From Rhizobium sp. ACO-34A (lineage in GTDB: Bacteria > Pseudomonadota > Alphaproteobacteria > Rhizobiales > Rhizobiaceae), in assembly GCA_002600635.1 (NCBI GenBank), contig CP021371.1, positions 4,033,001 to 4,097,000 of the forward strand: a stretch of DNA of 64,000 nucleotides, written 5' to 3'. This document shows, piece after piece, positions 9,133 to 17,617 of the stretch. The notes under the pieces are model-generated. The model had not been told where the DNA came from, ran no database searches, and was given only the letters and a program-made list of their open reading frames with translations. Position 1 is the stretch's first letter. Each line of letters begins with the position of its first letter. The translations under genes and the position numbers were made by a program.

Positions 9133-9593
9133 TCAATCTGTCGCTGGGCCTGTCTGCCTTCATGATTGCCGGCCTCTACACCCTTGGCATCCTGCAGATA
9201 CCGATCCTCGGTTTCGGCGATCCGCTCGGCCCGCGCCTTCTTCCGGGCCTGCTGGCCGGTGCCATGGTACTGATCGGTATCGCACTCGTCATCGAGGGCC
9301 TGAAGCAACGCGACCTTCGGACCGGCATCGCGCGTCTCGCCGACTATTTCCGAGATCGCGACTTTCGCGTCACAGTCATCGTTGTCGCCTGGACAGCGCT
9401 CTACTTCGCGGTCTTCACCACCGTCGGATATCTCGTCGCGACCGCAGTATTCCTGCTGGGGCTGATCCTTGCCTTCCATCGCGGCAGCCGCATTGCAGGC
9501 GCCACCGTTTCCGTCGCGTTTGCTGTCGGAAGCTACTTCCTCTTTGCCGGGCTGTTCGGCGTACCGCTCCCAAGCGGTATCCTGTTTTTCTGA
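9129..9593 (+). CDS. tctB: Tripartite tricarboxylate transporter small membrane subunit (TctB)
   Basis: 154 residues with four hydrophobic segments. The order and size match TctB, the small integral membrane subunit of TTT-type solute importers. The ATG overlaps the regulator stop. The LGFGDPLGPRLLPGLLA-type segment (here ILGFGDPLGPRLLPGLL) is characteristic of TctB N-termini. The TctA gene follows after 11 bases and TctC after that, so a complete transporter is present. Confidence 0.88.
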   Translation: MINLSLGLSAFMIAGLYTLGILQIPILGFGDPLGPRLLPGLLAGAMVLIGIALVIEGLKQRDLRTGIARLADYFRDRDFRVTVIVVAWTALYFAVFTTVGYLVATAVFLLGLILAFHRGSRIAGATVSVAFAVGSYFLFAGLFGVPLPSGILFF

Positions 9594-9604
9594 TCGGACG
9601 CCCC

Positions 9605-11140
9605 ATGACCAATTTCGAACACATGCTGGCCGGTTTCGCGACCGCATTCGAGCTGCAAAACCTGCTCTTCATCCTCGCAGGCAGCATTCTGGGCACGATC
9701 GTTGGCGTTCTGCCGGGTCTTGGCCCCTCGGCCGGCATCGCGCTGCTGCTGCCCATCACCTTCGGCATGGAGCCGACCGGCGCCCTGATCATGATTTCGG
9801 CCATGTATTACGGCGCGATGTATGGCGGCTCGACGACCTCGATCCTGATCAACACGCCGGGCGAATCCTCTTCCGTGATGACGACGCTGGATGGCTACCA
9901 GATGGCGCGGAACGGCCGCGCCGGCGCGGCACTGGCGGTCTCGGCGATCGGCTCCTTCGTCGCCGGCACCTTCAGCGTTCTCGCCCTCAGCCTGCTCGCC
10001 GTCCCTCTTGCCCGCTTCGGATTGCGCTTTGGCCCGGTCGAATATTTCAGCCTCATGCTGTTTTCTATGGCAGCCGTCTCCAGCCTGACCGGGAAGTCCG
10101 TGACGCGCGGTCTGTTCTCCATGGTCCTCGGGTTGATGATCGCCACGGTCGGGATAGACCTGCAAAGCGGTTCGCCGCGCTTTACCGGCGGCATTGCGCA
10201 GCTGCAGGACGGCGTCAGCTTTCTTGTGATCGCAGTCGGCATGTTCGCGGTCTCCGAAGTGCTGAGCACATTCGAGGACCATGTGCGTGGCGCCGCACCC
10301 GTGCTGCGTATTCGCGGGCGATTGTGGCTGACGCGTGAGGAATGGCGCCGCTCGATCCTGCCCATCATTCGCGGCACATTGATCGGCTTCGCCAAGGGTG
10401 TCCTGCCCGGTCCCGGCGCGACCATCTCAACTATTCTCTCCTATGGTCTCGAACGCGCGCTCCACAAGGAAAAGGACAAGTTCGGAACCGGCATGATCGA
10501 AGGCGTGGCAGGGCCTGAAGCCGCCAACAATGCCGCGGCCGGCGGCGCCATGGTGCCGCTGCTGACCCTCGGCCTGCCAAGCGGCGGGACCACCGCGGTA
10601 CTGCTTGGCGCTTTCGTCATGTACGGGCTGCAACCCGGGCCGCTGATGATGACCCGCAATCCCGACGTGGTCTGGGGGCTGATCGACAGCATGTATCTCG
10701 GCAACGTCATGCTGTTTATCCTCAACCTGCCTCTGATCTTCATCTTCGTGCGGCTTCTCTACATTCCGACTGGCATCCTGCTGCCGCTGATCCTGACGAT
10801 CGCAACGATCGGCATCTTCTCGATCGACGGAAGCACGCTCGATCTTGCTCTTGCACTCGGCTTCGGTGTCGTCGGCTACATCTTCCGCAAGCTCGGCGTG
10901 CCGCTCGCACCGATGGTGCTGGCGGTGGTGCTGGGCAAGAGCCTCGAACAGTCGTTCCGTCAATCGATAACCATTTCGGGCGGCGATCCGGCGATTTTTC
11001 TTTCGAGCGCGCTCTCCGTGATCTTCCTCACACTCGCGCTCGCCATGTTCTTCCTGCCCCTGATGTGGAGCAGGCGACAGCGCATTGCCGCCCTCGCAGC
11101 TCGCCTGCGTAGCGGCAGCCATAACCCCGTATCTTCTTGA
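9605..11140 (+). CDS. tctA: Tripartite tricarboxylate transporter large membrane subunit (TctA)
   Basis: About 511 residues starting at ATG 9605; upstream open frame is shadow coding. TctA landmarks are all visible: GTIVGVLPGLGPSAGIALLLP near the N-terminus, YYGAMYGGSTTSILINTPGE, and a second half with GFAKGVLPGPGATIST and MVPLLTLGLPSGGTTA. It has about eleven to twelve hydrophobic segments. It is the main channel subunit importing a carboxylic acid driven by an ion gradient. The substrate is not determined by sequence, but the two MmgE/PrpD genes downstream suggest a tricarboxylate or similar branched acid. Confidence 0.95.
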   Translation: MTNFEHMLAGFATAFELQNLLFILAGSILGTIVGVLPGLGPSAGIALLLPITFGMEPTGALIMISAMYYGAMYGGSTTSILINTPGESSSVMTTLDGYQMARNGRAGAALAVSAIGSFVAGTFSVLALSLLAVPLARFGLRFGPVEYFSLMLFSMAAVSSLTGKSVTRGLFSMVLGLMIATVGIDLQSGSPRFTGGIAQLQDGVSFLVIAVGMFAVSEVLSTFEDHVRGAAPVLRIRGRLWLTREEWRRSILPIIRGTLIGFAKGVLPGPGATISTILSYGLERALHKEKDKFGTGMIEGVAGPEAANNAAAGGAMVPLLTLGLPSGGTTAVLLGAFVMYGLQPGPLMMTRNPDVVWGLIDSMYLGNVMLFILNLPLIFIFVRLLYIPTGILLPLILTIATIGIFSIDGSTLDLALALGFGVVGYIFRKLGVPLAPMVLAVVLGKSLEQSFRQSITISGGDPAIFLSSALSVIFLTLALAMFFLPLMWSRRQRIAALAARLRSGSHNPVSS

Positions 11141-11161
11141 AAACAAAGGGAGTAAATACCG

Positions 11162-12166
11162 ATGATCGAAAAACGCATGATGATGACACGCCGCACCGCG
11201 CTGATGGCCACGATTGCCGCCGCCGGCACCGCCGCCATGCCCCGCCTGCTCTCAGCCCAGTCCACCTGGAAGCCGGAAAAGCCGGTGGAAGTTGTGGTCG
11301 GCGTCGGCCCCGGCGGGGCGAACGACCGCACCGCCCGAGACGTCGAGCGCTTCCTCAAGGATGGTGGCTTTCTGCCCGCTGGCAGTTTCGTTTCCAACAA
11401 GCCCGGCGGTGGCCATGCCGTAGCGCTTGCCTACACCCAGGAACATGCCGGCGAAGCGAATATCCTGCAGGTCGTCGGCGGCGTGATGCTCTCCAACAAC
11501 ATCCTCGGCCGCAGCCCGATCTCCTACAAGCAGTTCACTCCGATTGGCACGCTGTTTGACGAGCAGATGGTGTTCGCAGTTGGCGCGAAGTCGGACATCA
11601 AGAATGCCGAAGACCTCGTCGAGCGCCTCAAGAAGGACCCGGCTTCCGTTTCCTTCTCGATTTCCACCGGCATCGGCACCACCAATCATATCAGCGTGCT
11701 TCTGCTGGCAAAGCAGCTTGGCCTCGACATCGGGAAGGTCAAGGCCGTCAGCTTCAACTCGTCGACCGAAGGCGTCACGGCCACGATTGGCGGTCACATC
11801 GATGTGGTCATCACCACGCCTTTCGCCCTCAACCCGTTCGTCGAGTCCGGTGAGCTGCGTTACATCGCCGCCGCCAGCGCCGAGCGTTCCGGCGGTCTGC
11901 TGGCAGAGGTGCCGACCTGGCGCGAGCTCGGCCATGACATTGTCGTGCCGGCGTGGCGCATGGTCGTTGCGCCGCCGAACCTTAAGCCGGAAGAGATTGC
12001 CTACTGGGACAAGGCAATCGCCAGCATTACCGCCACCCCTGAGTGGAAGGCCATGCTGGACAAGGAACTGCTTGTCGCTCACACGCTGACCAGCGCCGAA
12101 ACCGCCGCCTATCTGGACAGCGAGGACAAGCGCTACCGCGAACTGCTCGGCTCGATCAGCCAGTAA
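11162..12166 (+). CDS. tctC: Tripartite tricarboxylate transporter substrate-binding protein (TctC/Bug)
   Basis: 334 residues, with ATG at 11162 preceded by GGGAG at 11149-11153. The N-terminus MMMTRRTALMATIAAAG ends in LLSAQS and looks like an export signal with twin arginines. The mature part has the Bug receptor layout: WKPEKPVEVVVGVGPGGAND at the start, a GHAVALAY block, and the FAVGAKSDIKNAEDLVERLK segment. It binds the substrate in the periplasm for the TctAB channel. A pair of hairpins follows the stop. Confidence 0.92.
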   Translation: MIEKRMMMTRRTALMATIAAAGTAAMPRLLSAQSTWKPEKPVEVVVGVGPGGANDRTARDVERFLKDGGFLPAGSFVSNKPGGGHAVALAYTQEHAGEANILQVVGGVMLSNNILGRSPISYKQFTPIGTLFDEQMVFAVGAKSDIKNAEDLVERLKKDPASVSFSISTGIGTTNHISVLLLAKQLGLDIGKVKAVSFNSSTEGVTATIGGHIDVVITTPFALNPFVESGELRYIAAASAERSGGLLAEVPTWRELGHDIVVPAWRMVVAPPNLKPEEIAYWDKAIASITATPEWKAMLDKELLVAHTLTSAETAAYLDSEDKRYRELLGSISQ

Positions 12167-12198
12167 GCGCTGCCTTACCGGCTTCGGCAGCGCCTTTT
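12167..12198 (+). terminator. Intrinsic terminator-like hairpin after tctC
   Basis: GCGCTGCC (12167-12174) pairs exactly with GGCAGCGC (12186-12193), and CTTTT follows. It begins immediately after the tctC stop codon, so it probably limits transcription into the PrpD gene. Its right arm is shared with a second hairpin. Confidence 0.6.
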
Positions 12199-12222
12199 GA
12201 TCCGGTTGGATCAAAAGGCGCT
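12189..12222. repeat. 15-bp perfect hairpin overlapping the tctC terminator
   Basis: AGCGCCTTTTGATCC (12189-12203) and GGATCAAAAGGCGCT (12208-12222) are exact reverse complements around GGTT. The left arm reuses the AGCGCC of the preceding terminator hairpin, so the two structures cannot form together. The arrangement could be an anti-terminator. Confidence 0.5.
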
Positions 12223-12347
12223 CCACGTTCCTCCGCTTGAATCGTGATCCCGGCGCTCTCCGTCTCGCGCCGGTCAGCTCATGTCTCCGCTTTCCCGCAA
12301 GGGGCATCATTGCTCCTTGCCCCACAGGCAATTCCGCAGGACACACC

Positions 12348-13682
12348 ATGCCGACCGACACCGTTTCCCAGGCCTTCGCCCGCAACATCCTGAACAGCTT
12401 CCAGCGTGACCTGCCGGACGAAGCCCGTGATCGCGCGCGTCTTGCGATCATCGATACGCTGGGCGTGACACTGGCTGGCAGCCGTCATGAAGGCAGCGAG
12501 ATACTTCGCTCCGTCGTGTTGCCGACTGCCGCTTCCGGTTCAGCACGTGTCTTTGGCACGGACCTGCGACTGAATGGGGCGGACGCCGCGCTACTCAACG
12601 GCGCGGCGGGCCACATGCTGGACTATGACGATTCCAACTCTCACCTGCACGGCCACGTTTCCGTCGCCATTCTTCCGACGATCCTGGCCGTGGCGGACGA
12701 ACATGGCATCAATGGCGAACCGGTGCTAAAGGCCTTTGTCACCGGCTTCGAGGCCGCCGCGCGCCTCGGCAATGCGGTAAGCCGGCAGCAATATACGCAT
12801 GGATGGCATCCGACGACCACGGTCGGCATCTTCGGCGCGGTGGCCGCCGCCTCGGTCCTGCTTTCGCTTGATGAGCAGCAGACCGCGACGGCGCTTTCCA
12901 TCGCAACCTCGTTTTCTTCGGGCATCAAGTCGAATTTCGGCAGCATGACCAAGCCACTCATTGTCGGCCATGCCAATCGCAACGCACTGATCGCCGCCGC
13001 GCTCGCAAGAAACGGCTTCACCGCCGGTGCAAAAGCCTTCGAACATCACCATGGTTTTTTCGCTGTCTTCAACGGCGATCCGCAAACCTACGCCCCGGAA
13101 TTCCTGACCGAACCGTGGGATGGCGAGCTGCGGATTCTCGACCGGGCCAAGGGTATCAAGCAGAAGCGCTTCCCCTGCTGCTACGCGCTCGCACCGCCGC
13201 TCGATGGCGTACTGGCGCTTCGCGCGGAGCACCGTCTCGAAGCTCAGGACATCGCAAGCGTGACCATCGGCGTTCATCCCATCCGCTTTCCGCATATCAA
13301 TGTTCCCGAACCGGAAACACCGCTCGCCGCCAAGTTCTCGACGAACTACACGCTTTCCCGGGCACTGATATCCGGCGCCGTGACGATGGAGGATTTCGAA
13401 AGCGGCAGCCGCTTCGAGGACCCGGCAACACGTGCGCTGATGCCCCGTATCACGCTTTCTCGATATGACAGCGACAATCCGAGCGGCGCATCTGTTCTCA
13501 TCGAGACAGTCGATGGCCGCCGGCTGGAGACCTTCGTCGAGGCCGCCCTGGGCTCTACCTACGATCATCCGCTCCCCGATGCAGCGATCCGGGAAAAGTT
13601 CCTCGATTGTGCGACACGCGCCCTTTCTCCGGATGAAGCTCGTGCCCTGCTCGCGCGGCTGGAGGCCGACGACTTCACATGA
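12348..13682 (+). CDS. MmgE/PrpD family protein (first copy)
   Basis: About 444 residues from ATG 12348. MmgE/PrpD proteins include 2-methylcitrate dehydratase, cis-aconitate decarboxylase and cis-epoxysuccinate or related lyases. Family landmarks seen are LAIIDTLGVTLAG near residue 40, NGAAGHMLDYDDSN, a THGWHPTTTVGIFGA block, and KQKRFPCCYALAPPLDG. The tctC gene upstream and a second PrpD gene downstream suggest consecutive steps on one imported carboxylic acid. The exact reaction is not inferable. It is possibly expressed at a lower level than the transporter because of the hairpins at 12167-12222. Confidence 0.88.
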   Translation: MPTDTVSQAFARNILNSFQRDLPDEARDRARLAIIDTLGVTLAGSRHEGSEILRSVVLPTAASGSARVFGTDLRLNGADAALLNGAAGHMLDYDDSNSHLHGHVSVAILPTILAVADEHGINGEPVLKAFVTGFEAAARLGNAVSRQQYTHGWHPTTTVGIFGAVAAASVLLSLDEQQTATALSIATSFSSGIKSNFGSMTKPLIVGHANRNALIAAALARNGFTAGAKAFEHHHGFFAVFNGDPQTYAPEFLTEPWDGELRILDRAKGIKQKRFPCCYALAPPLDGVLALRAEHRLEAQDIASVTIGVHPIRFPHINVPEPETPLAAKFSTNYTLSRALISGAVTMEDFESGSRFEDPATRALMPRITLSRYDSDNPSGASVLIETVDGRRLETFVEAALGSTYDHPLPDAAIREKFLDCATRALSPDEARALLARLEADDFT

Positions 13683-13722
13683 TCGCGTCTTTGCACCCGA
13701 TAAGCAGCGGGCATGACAGTCC

Positions 13723-14478
13723 ATGACCATGTTCGACTGGCTTCCCTCCGAGACAACACCGCTCTTCGCCACCGTGCTCGTGCTTGCAAGCTTTTTCACC
13801 TCGGCGCTGACCGCGGCGCTGGGGCTGGGAGGTGGCGTTGCAATGCTTGCGATCATGGGTACGGGCCTGCCGGTGACAAGCCTGCTGCCGGTGCACGGCA
13901 TCGTGCAGCTCGGTTCCAATTTCGGGCGCACGGTCATCCAGCACAGGTTCGTTCACTGGGAACTGACGGGCTGGTTCTTCGCCGGCAGTGTGGTCGGTAT
14001 CGCGATCGGCGGGCCGGTCGCCACAGCCCTGCCTGATACCGCGGCCAAGATTGCCCTCGCTCTCTTCATTCTGTGGTCGGTGCATGGGCGCAAGCCGAAA
14101 CCTGCCGGAACAGGCAGAGCCTATCTCGTCGGCGGCGGCATCATCACCTCCATCGGCACGATGATCGTCGGTGCAACGGGGCCACTGGTCGCTGCACTGC
14201 TTTCTGCCCGCGGCCTGACGAAACAGCCGCTTATCGCCACACATGCAACCTGCATGGTGCTTCAGCACGGTTTGAAGATCCTCGCTTTCGGCCTGCTCGG
14301 TTTCGCCTATGCCCAATGGGCACCGCTTCTGGCTGCCATGATCGCAAGCGGCGTTTTCGGAACATGGGTGGGCTCCCGGCTGCTCGACCAACTGCCGGAA
14401 AGCACCTTCCGCTTCAGCTTCCGCATCGTCATGACGCTGCTCAGTGCCCAGATCATCTGGAATGCCCTCTATCCGTGA
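13723..14478 (+). CDS. TauE/SafE family membrane protein (sulfite/organosulfur or anion exporter)
   Basis: 251 residues with seven to eight hydrophobic segments. The TauE/SafE pattern appears twice as two half-repeats: ALTAALGLGGGVAMLAIMG near residue 30 and a related block SIGTMIVGATGPLVAALLSARG in the second half. Proteins of this family move sulfite, sulfoacetate or other small anions across the inner membrane. It sits between two PrpD genes in the same direction, with its stop overlapping a possible ATG of the second one, so it is likely part of the same pathway, perhaps exporting an anionic product. Confidence 0.85.
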   Translation: MTMFDWLPSETTPLFATVLVLASFFTSALTAALGLGGGVAMLAIMGTGLPVTSLLPVHGIVQLGSNFGRTVIQHRFVHWELTGWFFAGSVVGIAIGGPVATALPDTAAKIALALFILWSVHGRKPKPAGTGRAYLVGGGIITSIGTMIVGATGPLVAALLSARGLTKQPLIATHATCMVLQHGLKILAFGLLGFAYAQWAPLLAAMIASGVFGTWVGSRLLDQLPESTFRFSFRIVMTLLSAQIIWNALYP

Positions 14479-14504
14479 TGCCGTCCCTTGGAAAGGAATG
14501 CCCC

Positions 14505-15866
14505 GTGACCGAAATCGCCCGCAACGAACGTGGCCGCGCCCTTGCAGACTATATCGCCGAAGCGGCGGGACGGGATTATCCCGCTGAAGTCGTCCACGAA
14601 GCCCGGCGGGCGCTGGTGGATTATCTCGGCGTCACCGTGGTCGCCGCCTTCGATGAGACCGTGAAGCCGGTGCGTCACCTCGCGGATCGCTGGCAGGCAT
14701 CCGGTCGTGCACGCATCGTTCTCGGCGGCACGACGACGCCGGCCATAGCAGCGCTGATCAACGCGACCGCAACGCATGCGATGGACTATGACGACGTGCA
14801 CTATCTCGGCGCCGGCCATCCCGGCGGTCCCTGCTGGTCGACGGCGCTTGCAGTGGCGCAGGAAAATGGTGCTGACGATAGGATCGCACTCGGTGCGTTC
14901 ATTACGGGTTTCGAGGTGATGGCCCGCCTGGGCGGTGGCGGCGTTCCCGGCGTCGGACGGAAGCTGCAACGCAAGGGTTTTCACCCCACCTCGGTCGTCG
15001 GGCGCATGGGGGCCGCGGCGGTCGCCTGCGCGCTCTATCACTTAGACGCCGAAAAAGTCACCAACGCGCTCGGTAACGCCGCGACAACGGCCGGCGGGCT
15101 CGTCGGTTCCTTCGGCACACACGGCAAGCCGTTTCACGCCGGCAAGGCCGCAATGGACGGTATTCTGGCCGCCGATTTGGCCGCGGCCGGCCATATCGGC
15201 GCATCCCATCTCTTCGAATTGGAGAACGGCTGGCTCGACGCCTTTATCCAGGACCGAAACGTCGAGGTGCCACCGCTTGATTTCGCCGAACGCTTCGAAC
15301 TGCTGCGCAACGGCTACAAACTCTTCGCCAGTTGCCGTGCGACCCACGCTTCGGCGCAGGCGGCCCACCAACTCGCCGGGCAGTTCGATCTTGCCGAGGT
15401 CGAAACCATCGAGGTGCAAGTGCATCCGGGCGCGCTGGTCACGGCTGGCAAGCTCTCTCCACGCAACCCGCTCGAAGCCAAGTTCAGCGTCTCCTTCTGT
15501 GTGGCGATGGCGTTGAACGGCTATCGGCTGGTGTGGACAGACTTCTCCGATGCCGTATTTGCAGACACGCACGTCACCGCGCTGAACGGCAAGATTCGTC
15601 TCCAGCCCGTTGACGGACAATCGCCAGCATCAGCCCACGTGATCGTGCACCTGAGGCATGGGGTGACGTTGCGGGCTGACACCAACATCATTCTTGGCCA
15701 CCCGGAAAACCCGGTAAGTGATGCCGGCCTGTCGGAAAAATTCCTGAGCCTCACCGCCCCGGTGCTCGGCGATGCCCGGGCGCAGACGCTGCTGGATGCG
15801 GCATGGACGTTCGGTGCGAAGGGAACGGCTCACCGAATCGGCGAACTGCTCGCTGCGGACAATTGA
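14505..15866 (+). CDS. MmgE/PrpD family protein (second copy)
   Basis: About 453 residues. I prefer the GTG at 14505 because GGAAAGGA lies seven bases upstream; an in-frame ATG at 14478 that overlaps the previous stop is the alternative. Landmarks are EARRALVDYLGVTVVA, INATATHAMDYDDVHYLG, FHPTSVVGRMGAAA and LFASCRATHASAQA. It differs clearly from the first PrpD copy in length and in these blocks, so it is a paralogue of different specificity rather than a recent duplicate. It ends just before a terminator-like hairpin that closes the TetR-Tct-PrpD region. Confidence 0.88.
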   Translation: MTEIARNERGRALADYIAEAAGRDYPAEVVHEARRALVDYLGVTVVAAFDETVKPVRHLADRWQASGRARIVLGGTTTPAIAALINATATHAMDYDDVHYLGAGHPGGPCWSTALAVAQENGADDRIALGAFITGFEVMARLGGGGVPGVGRKLQRKGFHPTSVVGRMGAAAVACALYHLDAEKVTNALGNAATTAGGLVGSFGTHGKPFHAGKAAMDGILAADLAAAGHIGASHLFELENGWLDAFIQDRNVEVPPLDFAERFELLRNGYKLFASCRATHASAQAAHQLAGQFDLAEVETIEVQVHPGALVTAGKLSPRNPLEAKFSVSFCVAMALNGYRLVWTDFSDAVFADTHVTALNGKIRLQPVDGQSPASAHVIVHLRHGVTLRADTNIILGHPENPVSDAGLSEKFLSLTAPVLGDARAQTLLDAAWTFGAKGTAHRIGELLAADN

Positions 15867-15934
15867 GCCGTGCAAGCCAACGACAGCGAACCCAACCCAG
15901 ACACGTCGTGCTGCGAAACCTTTGGCAACCTGCC

Positions 15935-15960
15935 GGTTCCGCCCGGGACCGACCTTTTTT
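15935..15960 (+). terminator. Rho-independent terminator after the second PrpD gene
   Basis: GGTTCC (15935-15940), loop GCCC, GGGACC (15945-15950, one G-U pair), then GACC and six T (15955-15960). It lies in the 215-base gap between the plus-strand PrpD gene and the convergent hydantoinase-like gene. The rest of this gap shows no gene. Confidence 0.6.
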
Positions 15961-16081
15961 CCCGGCTCAATGTCGACCATGATGACGCCTGGAAACTTCC
16001 CACAGCTGTCGTGGCGAATTGCCAAGGTCAAGGAGGACCGGAAAACAGCGCCAAGAACCTTCTCGGAAGCTGTTTCGACCG

Positions 16082-17617
16082 TCAGGCCTTCAGGTCCGCA
16101 ATGAGGCGTACCCGTACGCGCAAGGGGTTACCTGGAATATAGGACAGCGGGATGTCCTCGGCATCGAGAAGCTGGACCGTCTCGATATCCGCGCCCGCCT
16201 CAAGTGCACGCCGTTCTGCCATATCGCGGGCCTGAGCCAGTGCATCGTCGCGGGAAACGCCGTAGAAGACCTGGTCGCATTCACCGCTGACCTGCGCCAT
16301 GGCGGCGCCGATGGCGTTTGCGACGCCTGCATGCTCGACCTTGATGACAGTCGAAACACCGGGTAGTTCATCCGGCACCAGCGCGGCTCCGCCGCCGACA
16401 GCAATCACCGGCACGGCGGCCGCACTGGTTTTCATCCTGTCGACCAGTTCCGCCAGCCTTCCGTTGACCCAGGCATCGACATTGGAGACCAGGCTGTTCG
16501 GCAGCTCCGAGACCTTGGAAACGTCTCCGAATTCCATGCGGTTCATACGAACGGCGACATCGGTCAGGGTCAGGGTGTCTCCGCCCTTCACCCTGGCTTT
16601 CTCCATAATACGGTAACCTACGCTTTGGGGCCCGATCCGGCCGCTGGCCTCATCGACGATCGTGCCGCCACCGAGCGCAATGGCCACGACATCCGGCATG
16701 CGGAAGAAGGTCGAGACGCCGCCGATATCGACCTTGGAGTTCGCTTCCCGCGGGAACCCGCTGACCAGTACGCCGGCATCCGTCGTGGTGCCGCCGACAT
16801 CGAGTACGATCGCTTCATCGAGGCCCGACAGCATGCGCGCACCCCGCATGCTGTTGGTCGGGCCGGAAGCGAAACAAAGCACGGGAAAGCGAACCGCCTG
16901 GGAAGCAGGCATGACGGTGCCATCGTTCTGCGTCAGATAGAGCGGAACCCGCAATCCGCTTTCGGAGACTGCGGTCTCAAAAGCGGCAACCGTATCTCGA
17001 GCGAGCCGATGCAAGGCGCTGTTCAGGATGGTTGCGTTTTCGCGTTCGATCAGACCGATGCGGCCGAGTTGACTTGAAAGCGTGACCGACACGCCGGGGA
17101 CGACGTCCCTGAGGATCGCGGCGGCACGCTCTTCGCATTCTGACGTCAGTGGTGAAAATACCGCCGTGATGGCCGCCGCAGTAACACCGCTGTCACGGAT
17201 TTCGAGCGCCACTTCGCGCATGCGTTCGTCATCGAAAGGAACGATCTCCCGCCCGTCGAATTCGTGTCCGCCACGGATCAGGAAGGTTGGTCCCTCCACT
17301 TCGCTACGCAGGTCGGCTGGCCAGGCCTGCATCGGCAGGATGCTGTGGGCTGCAGGCAACCCGATACGGATGACCGCAACCTTTGACAGTCCGCGCCGCT
17401 CGATCACGGCGTTGGTGAAGTGCGTGGTGCCGATCATGATCGCACGAATGCCGTCCGCGTCAGCGTCGCTGCCGCCAAGAATGTGGTCGACGGCCGTGCG
17501 GATACCGCTGATCACGTCGGTCGTCGTCGCCGTTTTGATCGAGCGGATGATCCGGTTATGGTCGAGAAGAACCGCGTCGGTGTTCGTGCCGCCGACATCG
17601 ATACCGATGCGCTTCAT
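16082..17617 (-). CDS. Hydantoinase/oxoprolinase family protein (HyuA-type subunit)
   Basis: 511 residues, shorter than full HyuA (about 650-700). The start GIDVGGTNTDAVLLD is the ASKHA-fold ATP-binding motif of hydantoinase A. Other family landmarks are MIGTTHFTNAVIER, FASGPTNSMRGA, VLDVGGTTTDAGVL and a late IAVGGGAALVP. Such proteins hydrolyse cyclic amides (hydantoin, oxoproline, N-methylhydantoin, thiohydantoin) with ATP. The upstream DUF917 gene overlaps its start by four bases; the two are known partners in many bacteria. It is the last gene of the minus-strand operon that begins with a binding protein at 23424. Confidence 0.9.
   Translation of the reverse strand: MKRIGIDVGGTNTDAVLLDHNRIIRSIKTATTTDVISGIRTAVDHILGGSDADADGIRAIMIGTTHFTNAVIERRGLSKVAVIRIGLPAAHSILPMQAWPADLRSEVEGPTFLIRGGHEFDGREIVPFDDERMREVALEIRDSGVTAAAITAVFSPLTSECEERAAAILRDVVPGVSVTLSSQLGRIGLIERENATILNSALHRLARDTVAAFETAVSESGLRVPLYLTQNDGTVMPASQAVRFPVLCFASGPTNSMRGARMLSGLDEAIVLDVGGTTTDAGVLVSGFPREANSKVDIGGVSTFFRMPDVVAIALGGGTIVDEASGRIGPQSVGYRIMEKARVKGGDTLTLTDVAVRMNRMEFGDVSKVSELPNSLVSNVDAWVNGRLAELVDRMKTSAAAVPVIAVGGGAALVPDELPGVSTVIKVEHAGVANAIGAAMAQVSGECDQVFYGVSRDDALAQARDMAERRALEAGADIETVQLLDAEDIPLSYIPGNPLRVRVRLIADLKA

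Noticed and set aside
15870-16142. 90-residue plus-strand open frame after the second PrpD gene
   Set aside because: No recognisable motif, overlaps a terminator-like hairpin and runs into the convergent hydantoinase-like gene.
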